A stretch of 64,000 bases of DNA from an uncultured Bacteroides sp. (GTDB lineage Bacteria > Bacteroidota > Bacteroidia > Bacteroidales > Bacteroidaceae), in assembly GCA_905201685.1 (NCBI GenBank), contig CAJKOW010000002.1, positions 1 to 64,000 on the forward strand. Direction: 5' to 3'. Positions 17,159 through 25,920 of this stretch are shown one piece after another; within the stretch, counting starts at the first letter, position 1, and each line of letters begins with the position of its first letter. A program made the position numbers and the translations under genes. The notes beneath the pieces are model-generated. The model ran no database searches. It was not told the origin of the DNA and saw only the letters and a list, made by a program, of their open reading frames with translations.

Positions 17159-18441
17159 ACAGAAGCATACAGCCTCCCATCTGCCGGCCAGAGCATCTGA
17201 ATATCCAGGAACCGGTACGTACGGTCATGCCGAACGGTGTGCAACTGAACGTATTGGATGCAGGTGACAATGAGGTAATGCGACTGGACGTGATGATGGC
17301 GGGAGGACTGTGGGGACAGTCACAGCCGTTGCAGGCGCTGTTTACCAACAGGATGATGAGGGAAGGTACCCATCGGTTGTCGGCCACTGAAATTGCCGAG
17401 CGGTTAGATTATTATGGCGCATGGTTAGAACTGTCGAATGGGTTGGAATATTCGTATGTCACCCTCTATTCGCTGAATAAATACCTGCCTCAGACGTTGG
17501 AGGTGCTGGAATCGATTATCAAGGAGCCGACGTTTCCGGAGAAGGAACTGAATGTTGTGGTGGAGAATAATCTGCGACAGTTTCTTGTCAACATGTCGAA
17601 GGTGGACTTCCTGGCACACCGGTCGTTGGTTAAGGCGGTATTGGGCACTCGAAGTATGCTGAGCAGAGTGGTGGAGGAAGAAGACTATCGGAGAATTTCG
17701 TCGGATGTGTTGCGGGCGTATTACAACCGGTATTATCATTCGCGCAACTGCACGATCTACCTGTCGGGGAAAGTGACGAAGGACTGCGTGGACAGAGTGG
17801 AACAGGTGTTTGGCAGCGCACCTTTCGGCGAAGGGTTTGTGGTGCCGGAAAAGAAGGTATTCGTACCTGAAAGTGCCTCGGGAAAACGCTTCTTTGTGGA
17901 AAAGGAAGATGCCTTGCAAAGTGCCGTACGGATGGGAATGCTGACAATCGATCACAAACATCCCGATTACATGAAGGCAAAGGTACTTGTGACGTTGCTG
18001 GGCGGTTATTTTGGAAGTCGGCTGATGTCCAACATCCGGGAGGAAAAAGGATATACGTATGGTATTTCCGCATTTACGGTGGCCTATCCGGGATGCGGTA
18101 TGTTGGTGATCAATGCCGAAACGGCTAACAAAACGGTGGAACCTCTGATTGAAGAGGTATATCACGAAATAGACCGGTTGCAGAACGAGCGGGTGCCGGA
18201 AGAAGAGCTGACGATGGTGAAAAACTACATGCTGGGAGACATGTGCCGCAGTTATGAATCGGCGTTTTCGCTGGCTGACGCATGGATATATGCTCAAGTA
18301 GGCGCATTGGACAGTGGCTATTATGAACGGATGTTGCAAGAGACCCAAGAGGTGACACCTGAAGAGATCAGGGAACTGGCACAAAAGTATTTGTGCAAAG
18401 AGAATTTAAAAGAAGTGGTTGTCGGCAAAAAAAAATCATAA
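17152..18441 (+). CDS. M16-family peptidase-like protein lacking the zinc motif
   Basis: A 429-residue pitrilysin/insulinase-fold protein with the usual two halves. In the first half the place where active members have HxxEH reads ALFTNRMMREGTHRLSATEIA, so both zinc histidines are missing and the protein should be catalytically inactive. In the second half the conserved R/Y-type segment EEKGYTYGISAF is intact. Inactive M16 subunits usually pair with an active partner, as in mitochondrial processing peptidase, but none is present in this window. The start ATG 17152 overlaps the kdsB stop. The coupling to kdsB may only reflect compact gene order. Cytoplasmic, with no signal peptide seen. Confidence 0.82.
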   Translation: MLNRSIQPPICRPEHLNIQEPVRTVMPNGVQLNVLDAGDNEVMRLDVMMAGGLWGQSQPLQALFTNRMMREGTHRLSATEIAERLDYYGAWLELSNGLEYSYVTLYSLNKYLPQTLEVLESIIKEPTFPEKELNVVVENNLRQFLVNMSKVDFLAHRSLVKAVLGTRSMLSRVVEEEDYRRISSDVLRAYYNRYYHSRNCTIYLSGKVTKDCVDRVEQVFGSAPFGEGFVVPEKKVFVPESASGKRFFVEKEDALQSAVRMGMLTIDHKHPDYMKAKVLVTLLGGYFGSRLMSNIREEKGYTYGISAFTVAYPGCGMLVINAETANKTVEPLIEEVYHEIDRLQNERVPEEELTMVKNYMLGDMCRSYESAFSLADAWIYAQVGALDSGYYERMLQETQEVTPEEIRELAQKYLCKENLKEVVVGKKKS

Positions 18442-18478
18442 AAAAGAAAGACACGGGCATGCTTTAAAAGATTAATTG

Positions 18479-18486
18479 TATCTTTG
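18479..18486 (+). promoter_or_regulatory. Possible -7 element upstream of the MORN gene
   Basis: TATCTTTG, followed by TGG, matches the Bacteroidetes -7 element and lies 96 bp before the start. No good -33 TTTG is at the right spacing. Confidence 0.4.
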
Positions 18487-18581
18487 TGGAGATGAATCTT
18501 AGCCTGCCAATTATGAAAACTGGCTGACTACTATCGGTCGGGAAGTACCGGCTAAATATAAACCTAATAGAATAATTGTCA

Positions 18582-19745
18582 ATGAAATATTTTTATACGG
18601 CACTTGTCCTGCTGTGTCTGTCGCAGGGAGAAGTCCTGGCACAGGAAAAGGAAAGCTTCTTCGATAAGGTGAAAAACACATTCTCATCGGAAATCAGAAT
18701 TGGAACTTATACATTCAAGGACGGATCGGTCTATACCGGAGAAATGAAGGGACGGAAACCGAACGGAAAGGGAAAAACCGTATTCAAGAACGGCGATGTA
18801 TATGAAGGAGAATATGTGAAGGGGAAACGGGAAGGTTACGGTGTGTATGTATTCCCTGACGGGGAAAAATACGAAGGACAGTGGTATCAGGACCAGCAGC
18901 ATGGAAAGGGTATCTATTACTTCATGAACAACAACCGCTACGACGGCATGTGGTATCAGGATTACCAGCATGGAAAGGGAACCATGTACTATTATACCGG
19001 TGACGTGTATGAAGGCGACTGGGTGAACGACAAGCGTGAAGGACAGGGTACATATACCTGGAAAAACGGTTCGAAATATACCGGTTCGTGGAAGAATGAC
19101 AAGAAGGACGGTCAGGGAACGTTTGTCTGGAACGATGGTAGCAAATACGAAGGGCAATGGAAGAATGACGTCCGTCAGGGGACAGGTACCTTCGAATATA
19201 CCAATGGAGACAAGTATGTAGGCGATTGGGCGGAAGACATGCAGAACGGGAAAGGCATTTATTTTTTCCATACAGGAGACCGGTATGAAGGCGCATACGT
19301 GGACGGAGAACGTACCGGAGACGGCATTTACTATTATGCGAACGGAAATAAGTACGTAGGCAACTTTAAGAATGGAATGCAGGATGGAAAAGGTACATTT
19401 ACCTGGGCCAACGGCGCCGTCTATGAAGGGGAATGGAAGGATAACGAGCGCAACGGATTCGGTGTCTATAAGTGGAATGTAGGCGACTCGTATGAAGGCG
19501 ACTGGAAAAACAATAAGTTTGACGGACAAGGAACCTTGATTCAGACAGACGGAACTGTGTATAAAGGCGGTTTTGTGAACGGTTTGGAGGACGGTAGCGG
19601 TGTGCAGACCGATAAGTTCGGGAACCGCTTTGAGGGTTTCTTCAAACAGGGAAAGAAGCATGGTCCGTTTGTTGAGACAGACAAAGACGGGAATGTCATC
19701 CGAAAGGGCACTTACAAGATGGGAAGGCTGGAAACGCAGAAATAA
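18582..19745 (+). CDS. Secreted protein made of 14 MORN repeats
   Basis: A 387-residue protein with a signal peptide ending GEVLAQE and then an almost pure array of MORN units (YEGEW-x6-GxGxY/F-x-x-x-x-G). I count 14, starting with YTGEMKG and ending with FEGFFKQG, at a regular spacing of about 23 residues. MORN arrays form elongated beta-hairpin sheets and in other systems bind lipids or act as scaffolds. This one would act in the periplasm or on the cell surface. A linker KESFFDKVKNTFSSE precedes the array. ATG 18582 is preferred to a TTG two codons upstream. It appears to be a single-gene unit, and its molecular role is unknown. Confidence 0.9.
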   Translation: MKYFYTALVLLCLSQGEVLAQEKESFFDKVKNTFSSEIRIGTYTFKDGSVYTGEMKGRKPNGKGKTVFKNGDVYEGEYVKGKREGYGVYVFPDGEKYEGQWYQDQQHGKGIYYFMNNNRYDGMWYQDYQHGKGTMYYYTGDVYEGDWVNDKREGQGTYTWKNGSKYTGSWKNDKKDGQGTFVWNDGSKYEGQWKNDVRQGTGTFEYTNGDKYVGDWAEDMQNGKGIYFFHTGDRYEGAYVDGERTGDGIYYYANGNKYVGNFKNGMQDGKGTFTWANGAVYEGEWKDNERNGFGVYKWNVGDSYEGDWKNNKFDGQGTLIQTDGTVYKGGFVNGLEDGSGVQTDKFGNRFEGFFKQGKKHGPFVETDKDGNVIRKGTYKMGRLETQK

Positions 19746-19814
19746 AGCTCCCCACAACCAAACAGAAATAGCTCGATTTTTTATACAATCACAAACAACT
19801 TAAATTCGATTATC

Positions 19815-22346
19815 ATGAAAAGGCAAATTCTGTATGCTGCGATTCTGACTTTAGGATTCTCGGCATGTAAATCGCCGGAGCCACAAATGGTGCTGGATGT
19901 AGATATGAGCACCCGTGGAGCTGAAGTACCGGCATCGATGTATGGCATCTTCTTTGAAGAAATCAATCATGCCGGAGACGGGGGAATCTATGGCGAAATG
20001 CTGATGAACAGAAGCTTTGAGGAACGGGTGATCCCCGAAGGCTACAAAGTGGAGAACAATGAATTGGTGTCACCAACCCTGATGCACCATTCTTCTGGTA
20101 AACCTTCGTCCGGACGTTACCGGTGGGGGAGTGACCCTTATCCCGGATGGGAGCTGAAGGTGGCTGATGCGGCACGTGCCGATATGGCTCTGACAACTGA
20201 ACAACCCAACTTTGCTTCGGCGCCAACCTCGATGAAGGTGAACGTAGCCGAAAAAGGAAACGGCGTAGCCCTGATAAACAAGGGGTACTGGGGGCTGGCG
20301 TTGCAAGAGAATGCTACTTACCGCTTACGCATGTTCATGCGCAGCAACAGTGAGGCTAAAGAAATGACGGTACGTCTGTTGGGACCGGCTGACAAGGAAT
20401 TAGGAAAGACGGTGCTGACGTTGAAGAACGACGGAAAATGGCAGGAATACAAGGCTGAGATACAGGCTACCGATACAACTACTGCCGGGCGACTGGCCAT
20501 TGAGCTGCCGGCAAACGGAGTGTATGGCTTTGACTATGTATCCCTGTTTCCAACGGATACCTATAAAGGTCGGGAGAACGGCATGCGCAAGGATGTGGCA
20601 GAGATAATAGAAGGACTGAAACCGGCCTTTATCCGCTGGCCGGGCGGATGCATCGTTGAAGGCATTACACTGAACAACCGCGTGCAGTGGAAAAAGACGC
20701 TGGGTGATCCCGCAGCCCGTCCGGGTGAGTATGATACGTGGGGCTATCGCAATACATACGGTTTCGGTTACAAGGAATTTCTGGATTTCTGTGAGGATGT
20801 AGGAGCTAAGGGCATGTATGTCTGCAATGTGGGACTGGCTTGCCAATACCGTTCCGGAGAGGCTTGTTCGGACGCGGAGGCACAGGGGTATCTGCAGGAT
20901 GCGCTTGATGCCATTGAATATGCGATAGGCGGTACGGACACCGAATGGGGAGCCGTGCGTGCCAAGGAAGGACATCCGGAACCTTATCCACTGGCTTATG
21001 TAGAAATAGGAAACGAGAACTGGGGAAGCCTGTACGACAGTCGCTTTAACATGTTCTACGATGCCATAAAGGCTAAATTTCCGCAATTGACACTGATCTC
21101 GAATCACGGACTGAACGGACTGGGTGAAGCCCGCAAGACCGATATGATTGATCCGCACTGGTATGTGGCTCCGGACTTCTTCTTCAATAATAGCCACATC
21201 TTTGACCAGCATGAACGCGGAAAATACAAAGTGTATGTAGGAGAATATGCCTGCAATCAGGGCGTAGGTGGCGGTAACATGCTGGCTGCATTGAGCGAAG
21301 CGGCATTCATTACCGGTATGGAACGGAACAGCGACTTGGTGACGATGGCTTCGTATGCTCCGCTGTTCGAGAACAAGAACGACCGTTGTTGGGCTACCAA
21401 CCTGATCTGGATAAGCAACAGTCAGGTAGTGGGACGTTCGTCGTATTACGTGCAGAAGATGTTTGCCGAGAATAAGCCGACCTACAACCTGCCGACAAAA
21501 TCGGAACTGTTGTGGGAAGTGACCGAACCGATGCTTTTGGAAAAAGGATATGTGGGATTCGGTACTTGGAGTACTCAGGCACAGTTCCGTAATCTTTCGA
21601 TTACCGACAGTGTAGGTGTGACAACTGAAGCAGATATGAACGACGCAACGCAATGGACGTCAGTCAGAGGAGAATGGAAAGCCCAAAATGGGGTATATAC
21701 TCAAAGTGGTAATGAAAACCGTACAGCCCTGTTCTGGAATAAGGCACGGGCAGGAGTAGGTGATACGATCAGATTTGAGGTGAACAAATTGTCGGGTGAT
21801 GAAGGTTTCTTTGCTTATTTCGGCATGAAAGAGCCCAACCTGAAAGACGGTTATATGTTGAATGCCGGAGGATGGGGCAATACTTTGACGGCTATTGAAA
21901 CAGTGAAAAACGATGGAAACAGTGTGCTGTCGGATCAAGTGAACGACAAAGTAGAAAGCGGCAAGTGGTATCAGGTGAAAATCGTGCCGAAAGAAATGGG
22001 AGCCGATTGCTATGTGGATGGGAAACTGGTACTGTCACATACCAATAAACCGGTGAACCGTAAGTTCCACGTAGCCGGTTATGATGAGAAGGCTGGTGAA
22101 GTGATTGTCAAGGTGGTGAATGCTTCGGAAACACCCTGTTTGACCCGTATCAACCTGAAAGGTGGAGATGTTGCTTCGAAAGGTCGTGTCATCACGCTGA
22201 GCAGTGCTTCATTGGAAGAGGAGAACAGCTTCGAGGAACCGCTGAAGATTTCGCCTGTCGAGACTGAGTATGACGGTTTTTCATCATCGTTCTTATACGA
22301 GTTCAAACCTAATTCATTGACCATACTTCGCATGAAGAAAAAATAG
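19815..22346 (+). CDS. GH51 alpha-L-arabinofuranosidase lipoprotein
   Basis: An 843-residue exported enzyme removing arabinofuranose side chains from arabinan or arabinoxylan. The N-terminus has a lipobox ending GFSACKS, so it is probably lipid-anchored. MYGIFFEEINHAGDGGIYGE starts the GH51 catalytic barrel. A CBM4/9-like insert is near 95-250. The barrel resumes with FIRWPGGCIVEG. Glu401 in EIGNENWG is the acid/base and Glu477 in YVGEYACN the likely nucleophile. A jelly-roll region (about 590-740) and the C-terminal beta-domain follow. It fits functionally with the esterase/GH43 cluster although other genes lie between. It ends at a strong shared terminator. Confidence 0.93.
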   Translation: MKRQILYAAILTLGFSACKSPEPQMVLDVDMSTRGAEVPASMYGIFFEEINHAGDGGIYGEMLMNRSFEERVIPEGYKVENNELVSPTLMHHSSGKPSSGRYRWGSDPYPGWELKVADAARADMALTTEQPNFASAPTSMKVNVAEKGNGVALINKGYWGLALQENATYRLRMFMRSNSEAKEMTVRLLGPADKELGKTVLTLKNDGKWQEYKAEIQATDTTTAGRLAIELPANGVYGFDYVSLFPTDTYKGRENGMRKDVAEIIEGLKPAFIRWPGGCIVEGITLNNRVQWKKTLGDPAARPGEYDTWGYRNTYGFGYKEFLDFCEDVGAKGMYVCNVGLACQYRSGEACSDAEAQGYLQDALDAIEYAIGGTDTEWGAVRAKEGHPEPYPLAYVEIGNENWGSLYDSRFNMFYDAIKAKFPQLTLISNHGLNGLGEARKTDMIDPHWYVAPDFFFNNSHIFDQHERGKYKVYVGEYACNQGVGGGNMLAALSEAAFITGMERNSDLVTMASYAPLFENKNDRCWATNLIWISNSQVVGRSSYYVQKMFAENKPTYNLPTKSELLWEVTEPMLLEKGYVGFGTWSTQAQFRNLSITDSVGVTTEADMNDATQWTSVRGEWKAQNGVYTQSGNENRTALFWNKARAGVGDTIRFEVNKLSGDEGFFAYFGMKEPNLKDGYMLNAGGWGNTLTAIETVKNDGNSVLSDQVNDKVESGKWYQVKIVPKEMGADCYVDGKLVLSHTNKPVNRKFHVAGYDEKAGEVIVKVVNASETPCLTRINLKGGDVASKGRVITLSSASLEEENSFEEPLKISPVETEYDGFSSSFLYEFKPNSLTILRMKKK

Positions 22347-22388
22347 ACATGTGCTGTAGGTGGCAGCACTATGCTGAATAATAAAGAG

Positions 22389-22452
22389 AAGGTGTGGCAA
22401 AACCAAGTACTGCAATTCAGATACTTTTGTTTTGCCACACCTTTTCCTTTTT
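22389..22452. terminator. Bidirectional terminator between convergent genes
   Basis: A perfect 15-bp stem, 22389-22403 against 22429-22443 (AAGGTGTGGCAAAAC), with a 25-nt loop and a T-rich tail on the plus strand. It separates the GH51 gene (+) from the lyase gene (-). The arms resemble the ends of the miniature repeats at 6.9, 24.6 and 36.8 kb. Confidence 0.85.
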
Positions 22453-22476
22453 TGTCTGTATCGGAAATGGCCGTCT

Positions 22477-24396
22477 CTACATCTCTTCAATGCTGACCTG
22501 TGTCTTTCCCTGAAGTGTCGGATGGGTAATTGTCAGGCGGATGCGGTATAACTGTTCTACACCCCAGTTGTTGCGGAGTTGTTTGTCTGTCAAGGGAATG
22601 CTTTCGACAGATGGCTTTAAGTGGCGGTTGTCGAACTTCATTTTCAGAGTGAAGTCTTTGTCTTTCAGCAGCAAACAGTCTTCCTTGATTTCCGGTGTGC
22701 ATACTGTCATGAAGTTGAGAATCTGCTCTCCGCTCAGTTTGTTCAGTTTCCATCGGTCGGTGACGGTAAACCGGTGTTTGCGTTTCAGAGTATATGATCG
22801 TATCCATTGAGAGGCACCGGCTTCTTTCGGATAGGCTGCTGCTATATCGGAAGAAAATGAAACGGTATTCCCACGGTCGGCAAACCGGACGTCGCGAGCA
22901 CGGAACTCTTTTCCTGCATGCTGGTCGGTGCTGTTGACAGTCGGCAGGTTGTGGTATCCGGACTGCATGGTCCAGATGGTGTAGCGTTCGCTGCTGAATG
23001 TCTTTTTGGTATATACACCGACTCCTACATCGATCAGTACAGGTTTTCCGTTATAATACAACATGAAACTGCCTACATCGTTGTGATTGTGGGAGACACC
23101 ATTGTTGCTGCCATGAGCTGCGAAGCAGAAACCTTCGTCGGAACGGTGTGAATCGCGGGCTACGACGAGTTGTCCATCTTCGAAATAGAAGGAAGTTTCT
23201 TCGATGGAAGCACTGTCTCCTTCCAAAATCTCCCGGGCATCCAACACGTCGTCAAGCAGGCGGGCAAACAGGCTGCCGGTATGCAATTTGTCCTGCCAGT
23301 TGTTGCGACGGGCAAAGTCGGACGCAAAGCCCATCAGCTGGCGGTCTCCAATTCTCTTGCCATACAGATAAACAGCCCCCGGACTGACAAAACACTTGGC
23401 TGCTGCATCCGAGAAATTCACAAAATACTGGTTATGGATATTGGCTCTGCGTATGTAGCGTCCAATGTTTCTGATTTTCTCGTTGGAGAAAATATTGACG
23501 TGTCCGGCAGTGGCACGATCCAACAAGTCGAGGAATTTAATCAGATTGGCACCAGCATGACCGAAATACGAAGGGCCTTCTTCGCAAGTTCCATCCGGAT
23601 GTTGGACATCAATGTAGCGATCGACGGAGCGCATCAGCTGATATACATATGCTGCTTTTTTTGAAGGATCCTGTTCGAGCAACAATACTGCCTGCAACAT
23701 ATTATAGTTGATCCAGATGTTCCAGTTGTTTACTTCCTGCGATGTAAATCCCATCCACCAATAGTCCGAACGTGCAAAATAAGGGTCAATCAGTCGTTCG
23801 TAAACGGTATTTCTGATTCTTCTGGCAATCAGCGGACTGACTTTATCGAGTTCGTCGTGCAGGAAATAATAGATCCAGGACATTTGGGCACCGATATCAG
23901 CCACCACAAGTTCGACGGTCGGCTCTTCCGGGTCGGGGAGTCCGGACTGGTCTTTCTGGAAATAGGCATGGGCAGAATGTACCCAGGATACCTCGCAAAG
24001 GAACCAGGCTCCGTTGATGATGGCATCCAGAAAACGTCCTTTCCCTTCTACCAGTTCGGCAAGTACCAGTGTGTTGAGCGTCGTCTGGTTCTTTCGCCCT
24101 GTCAGTATCTCACCTTTGCGTTTATAAGCTAAATAGTCGGTTGCCAGATCCGGTTTCCATTCATACGACAAGGCCTTTTCGCCGGCTTTTATGATATTGG
24201 TCCGTATGTTGTCAGGGATACGTCTTTCCCAAGCTGAACGATCCGTATAGGCAGGATAGGTAACCCACTTTTCCGTAGGTTGCAACACATCCTGAAGTTC
24301 TTGTGGGGTGATGCTTCTTTCGAGCAGACGGTCATCCTGCGCACAGACAGGACGAAAAAAACATAAACATCCGATTAGGGTAATGAGCAGTTTCAT
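22477..24396 (-). CDS. Heparinase II/III-like polysaccharide lyase
   Basis: A 639-residue secreted protein with signal peptide ending RPVCAQ. Residues up to about 370 are mainly helical, as in the (alpha/alpha) toroid of heparinase II/alginate-lyase-type enzymes, and include NNWNIWINYNML with the conserved Asn/Trp cluster. The C-terminal beta-sandwich (heparinase II/III-like) begins near 390 and contains HGSNNGVSHNHNDVGSF, whose histidines and asparagine form the typical active-site/metal region, then KPVLIDVGVGVYT. Substrate could be uronic-acid-containing glycan (heparan, alginate or ulvan-like) and cannot be fixed by sequence. It is transcribed alone on the minus strand. Confidence 0.85.
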   Translation of the reverse strand: MKLLITLIGCLCFFRPVCAQDDRLLERSITPQELQDVLQPTEKWVTYPAYTDRSAWERRIPDNIRTNIIKAGEKALSYEWKPDLATDYLAYKRKGEILTGRKNQTTLNTLVLAELVEGKGRFLDAIINGAWFLCEVSWVHSAHAYFQKDQSGLPDPEEPTVELVVADIGAQMSWIYYFLHDELDKVSPLIARRIRNTVYERLIDPYFARSDYWWMGFTSQEVNNWNIWINYNMLQAVLLLEQDPSKKAAYVYQLMRSVDRYIDVQHPDGTCEEGPSYFGHAGANLIKFLDLLDRATAGHVNIFSNEKIRNIGRYIRRANIHNQYFVNFSDAAAKCFVSPGAVYLYGKRIGDRQLMGFASDFARRNNWQDKLHTGSLFARLLDDVLDAREILEGDSASIEETSFYFEDGQLVVARDSHRSDEGFCFAAHGSNNGVSHNHNDVGSFMLYYNGKPVLIDVGVGVYTKKTFSSERYTIWTMQSGYHNLPTVNSTDQHAGKEFRARDVRFADRGNTVSFSSDIAAAYPKEAGASQWIRSYTLKRKHRFTVTDRWKLNKLSGEQILNFMTVCTPEIKEDCLLLKDKDFTLKMKFDNRHLKPSVESIPLTDKQLRNNWGVEQLYRIRLTITHPTLQGKTQVSIEEM

Positions 24397-24533
24397 GAGA
24401 TTTGTTTATTAGTCAGGCAAATTGAGAAAAGCCTGCAGAAGTTTAAGTTGTTAGAAGAATTTATAGTTGCCTCAGACTGGTTCAGTGGCCGATGATCACG
24501 CCTAAGTCTGTTCAGTTGATAAGGTTGAAGAAT

Positions 24534-24585
24534 AAAAGCCGGAAGAATTACTCTGAGCTTCGGCTTAGAAGATTCTCCGGCTTTT
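24534..24585. terminator. Long UUCG-capped hairpin, probable terminator of prs
   Basis: Arms 24534-24548 and 24572-24585 (AAAAGCCGG and CCGGCTTTT at the base) enclose a second paired segment capped by TTCG. A/T runs at both ends make it effective in either direction. It lies downstream of prs on the minus strand and upstream of the lyase gene. Confidence 0.75.
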
Positions 24586-24601
24586 GTGGGGCTATTACAG
24601 G

Positions 24602-24753
24602 GAAGGTATGTCAAAATGAAAAAGTATAATCATTATGTAATGTCATCCTGAACGAAGTGAAGGATCTGAATACCCAAGCATCCGTTTTTATGATTCCTCG
24701 CTTGGGTCAGAATGACAAAATACAAGTATTCCTCTATTTCGACACACCCTCTC
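24602..24753. repeat. Miniature repeat with GTCATCCTGAACGAAGTGAAGGATC core
   Basis: The left end GGTATGTCAAAATG and right end CGACACACCCTCT resemble the arms of the element at 6942-7089. Inside, a GTCATCCTGAACGAAGTGAA segment faces an inverted, diverged copy (GATTCCTCGCTTGGGTCAG). It matches 36777-36951 over most of its length. It lies just past the prs stop codon. Confidence 0.75.
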
Positions 24754-24761
24754 GCGTATTG

Positions 24762-25700
24762 TCAGATAAGGTATTGAGAGCTGATAGATTCGTTGTTTAC
24801 CACACGTTTGATGGTTTCGGCAAACATATCCGCAATGCTCAGCTGTTTTACCTTGGCGCACTTCTTCGAATAGGGAATACTGTCGGTAAATACCATTTCA
24901 GTCAGACCGGATTCCTGAATACGGAAAGAGGCAGGATCGGACATGACACAGTGGCTGGCAATGGCACGCACCGATTTGGCACCGGCTTCCAGCATGATGT
25001 TGGCAGCTTTGGTGATGGTACCTGCGGTATCCACAATATCGTCGATGAGAACGACGTTCTTGTCCTTCACGTCACCGATAATCTGCATGGATGCTACCAC
25101 GTTGGCTTTTTCACGCGTTTTGTTGCACAATACCAAAGGTACACCTAAATATTTGGAGAATGTGCTGGCACGTTTGGAACCGCCCACGTCGGGAGTGGCA
25201 ATCACCAGGTTGTCCAGTTTCAACGATTCGATGTAAGGCAGGAACACAGCCGATGCATAGAGGTGATCCACCGGGATGTCGAAGAAGCCTTGTATCTGGT
25301 CGGCATGGAGATCCATTGTGATCAGACGGTCGATACCTGCAACCGAGAGCAGGTCAGCTACTAATTTGGCGCCGATAGATACACGGGGCTTGTCCTTTCT
25401 GTCCTGACGTGCCCAACCGAAGTAGGGGATAACGGCAACAATGCTTTTGGCCGACGCACGTTTAGCCGCGTCAATCATCAGCAGAAGTTCCATCAGGTTG
25501 TCAGAGTTAGGGAAAGTTGACTGAACCAGGAATACGTGGGAGCCACGGATGGATTCTTCATAGGAAACAGCGAACTCGCCATCGGCAAAATGGGTGATGT
25601 TCATGTTTCCGAGAGGACAACCAAGGCTTGCGCAGATTTTCTCTGCCAGATATCTCGAGTTTGTTCCCGAGAATACCATAAAGGGTGCTTTTTCGCTCAT
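24762..25700 (-). CDS. prs: Ribose-phosphate pyrophosphokinase
   Basis: A 312-residue cytoplasmic enzyme making PRPP from ribose 5-phosphate and ATP, the precursor of purines, pyrimidines, NAD, histidine and tryptophan. Motifs: FSGTNSRYLAEKI at the N-terminus, HFADGEFAVSYEESIRG, YFGWARQDRKDKPR (ATP-binding flexible loop region), the PRPP signature MDLHADQIQGFFDIPVDHL, and the ribose-phosphate loop VVLIDDIVDTAGTI. Length is normal. It has its own promoter and a downstream hairpin, so it is probably monocistronic. Confidence 0.96.
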   Translation of the reverse strand: MSEKAPFMVFSGTNSRYLAEKICASLGCPLGNMNITHFADGEFAVSYEESIRGSHVFLVQSTFPNSDNLMELLLMIDAAKRASAKSIVAVIPYFGWARQDRKDKPRVSIGAKLVADLLSVAGIDRLITMDLHADQIQGFFDIPVDHLYASAVFLPYIESLKLDNLVIATPDVGGSKRASTFSKYLGVPLVLCNKTREKANVVASMQIIGDVKDKNVVLIDDIVDTAGTITKAANIMLEAGAKSVRAIASHCVMSDPASFRIQESGLTEMVFTDSIPYSKKCAKVKQLSIADMFAETIKRVVNNESISSQYLI

Positions 25701-25739
25701 TTCTATAAGAATAGATTTACCTATATGTTAATTTACCTG

Positions 25740-25771
25740 CAAAGGTATGAAATTCCCGTTACATAACCCAA
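25740..25771 (-). promoter_or_regulatory. Bacteroidetes-type promoter of prs
   Basis: On the minus strand TTG (25771-25769), a 21-nt spacer and TACCTTTG (25747-25740) match the Bacteroidetes promoter pattern. The -7 element is 39 bp before the prs start. Confidence 0.55.
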
Positions 25772-25870
25772 GACTTATTGTATAAATTCTGTTTGGAACA
25801 TGAAGAAAACCCCGGGCAGTATCCGTAACCGTTGCATATTGTGGACGAAGATTCGGAAAATATTTCATAA

Positions 25871-25908
25871 TTTCTTCATTTCTCATTCTTCATTCTTCAT
25901 TAAATTTG
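25871..25908 (+). promoter_or_regulatory. TTCTTCATT-type repeat and possible -7 element before the tandem kinase gene
   Basis: TAAATTTG at 25901-25908 matches TAnnTTTG, only 12 bp before the ATG, and follows a short TTCTTCATTTCTCATTC simple repeat. A -33 element is not evident. If used, the 5' leader would be only a few bases long. Confidence 0.3.
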
Positions 25909-25920
25909 TAGATTTGCTAT

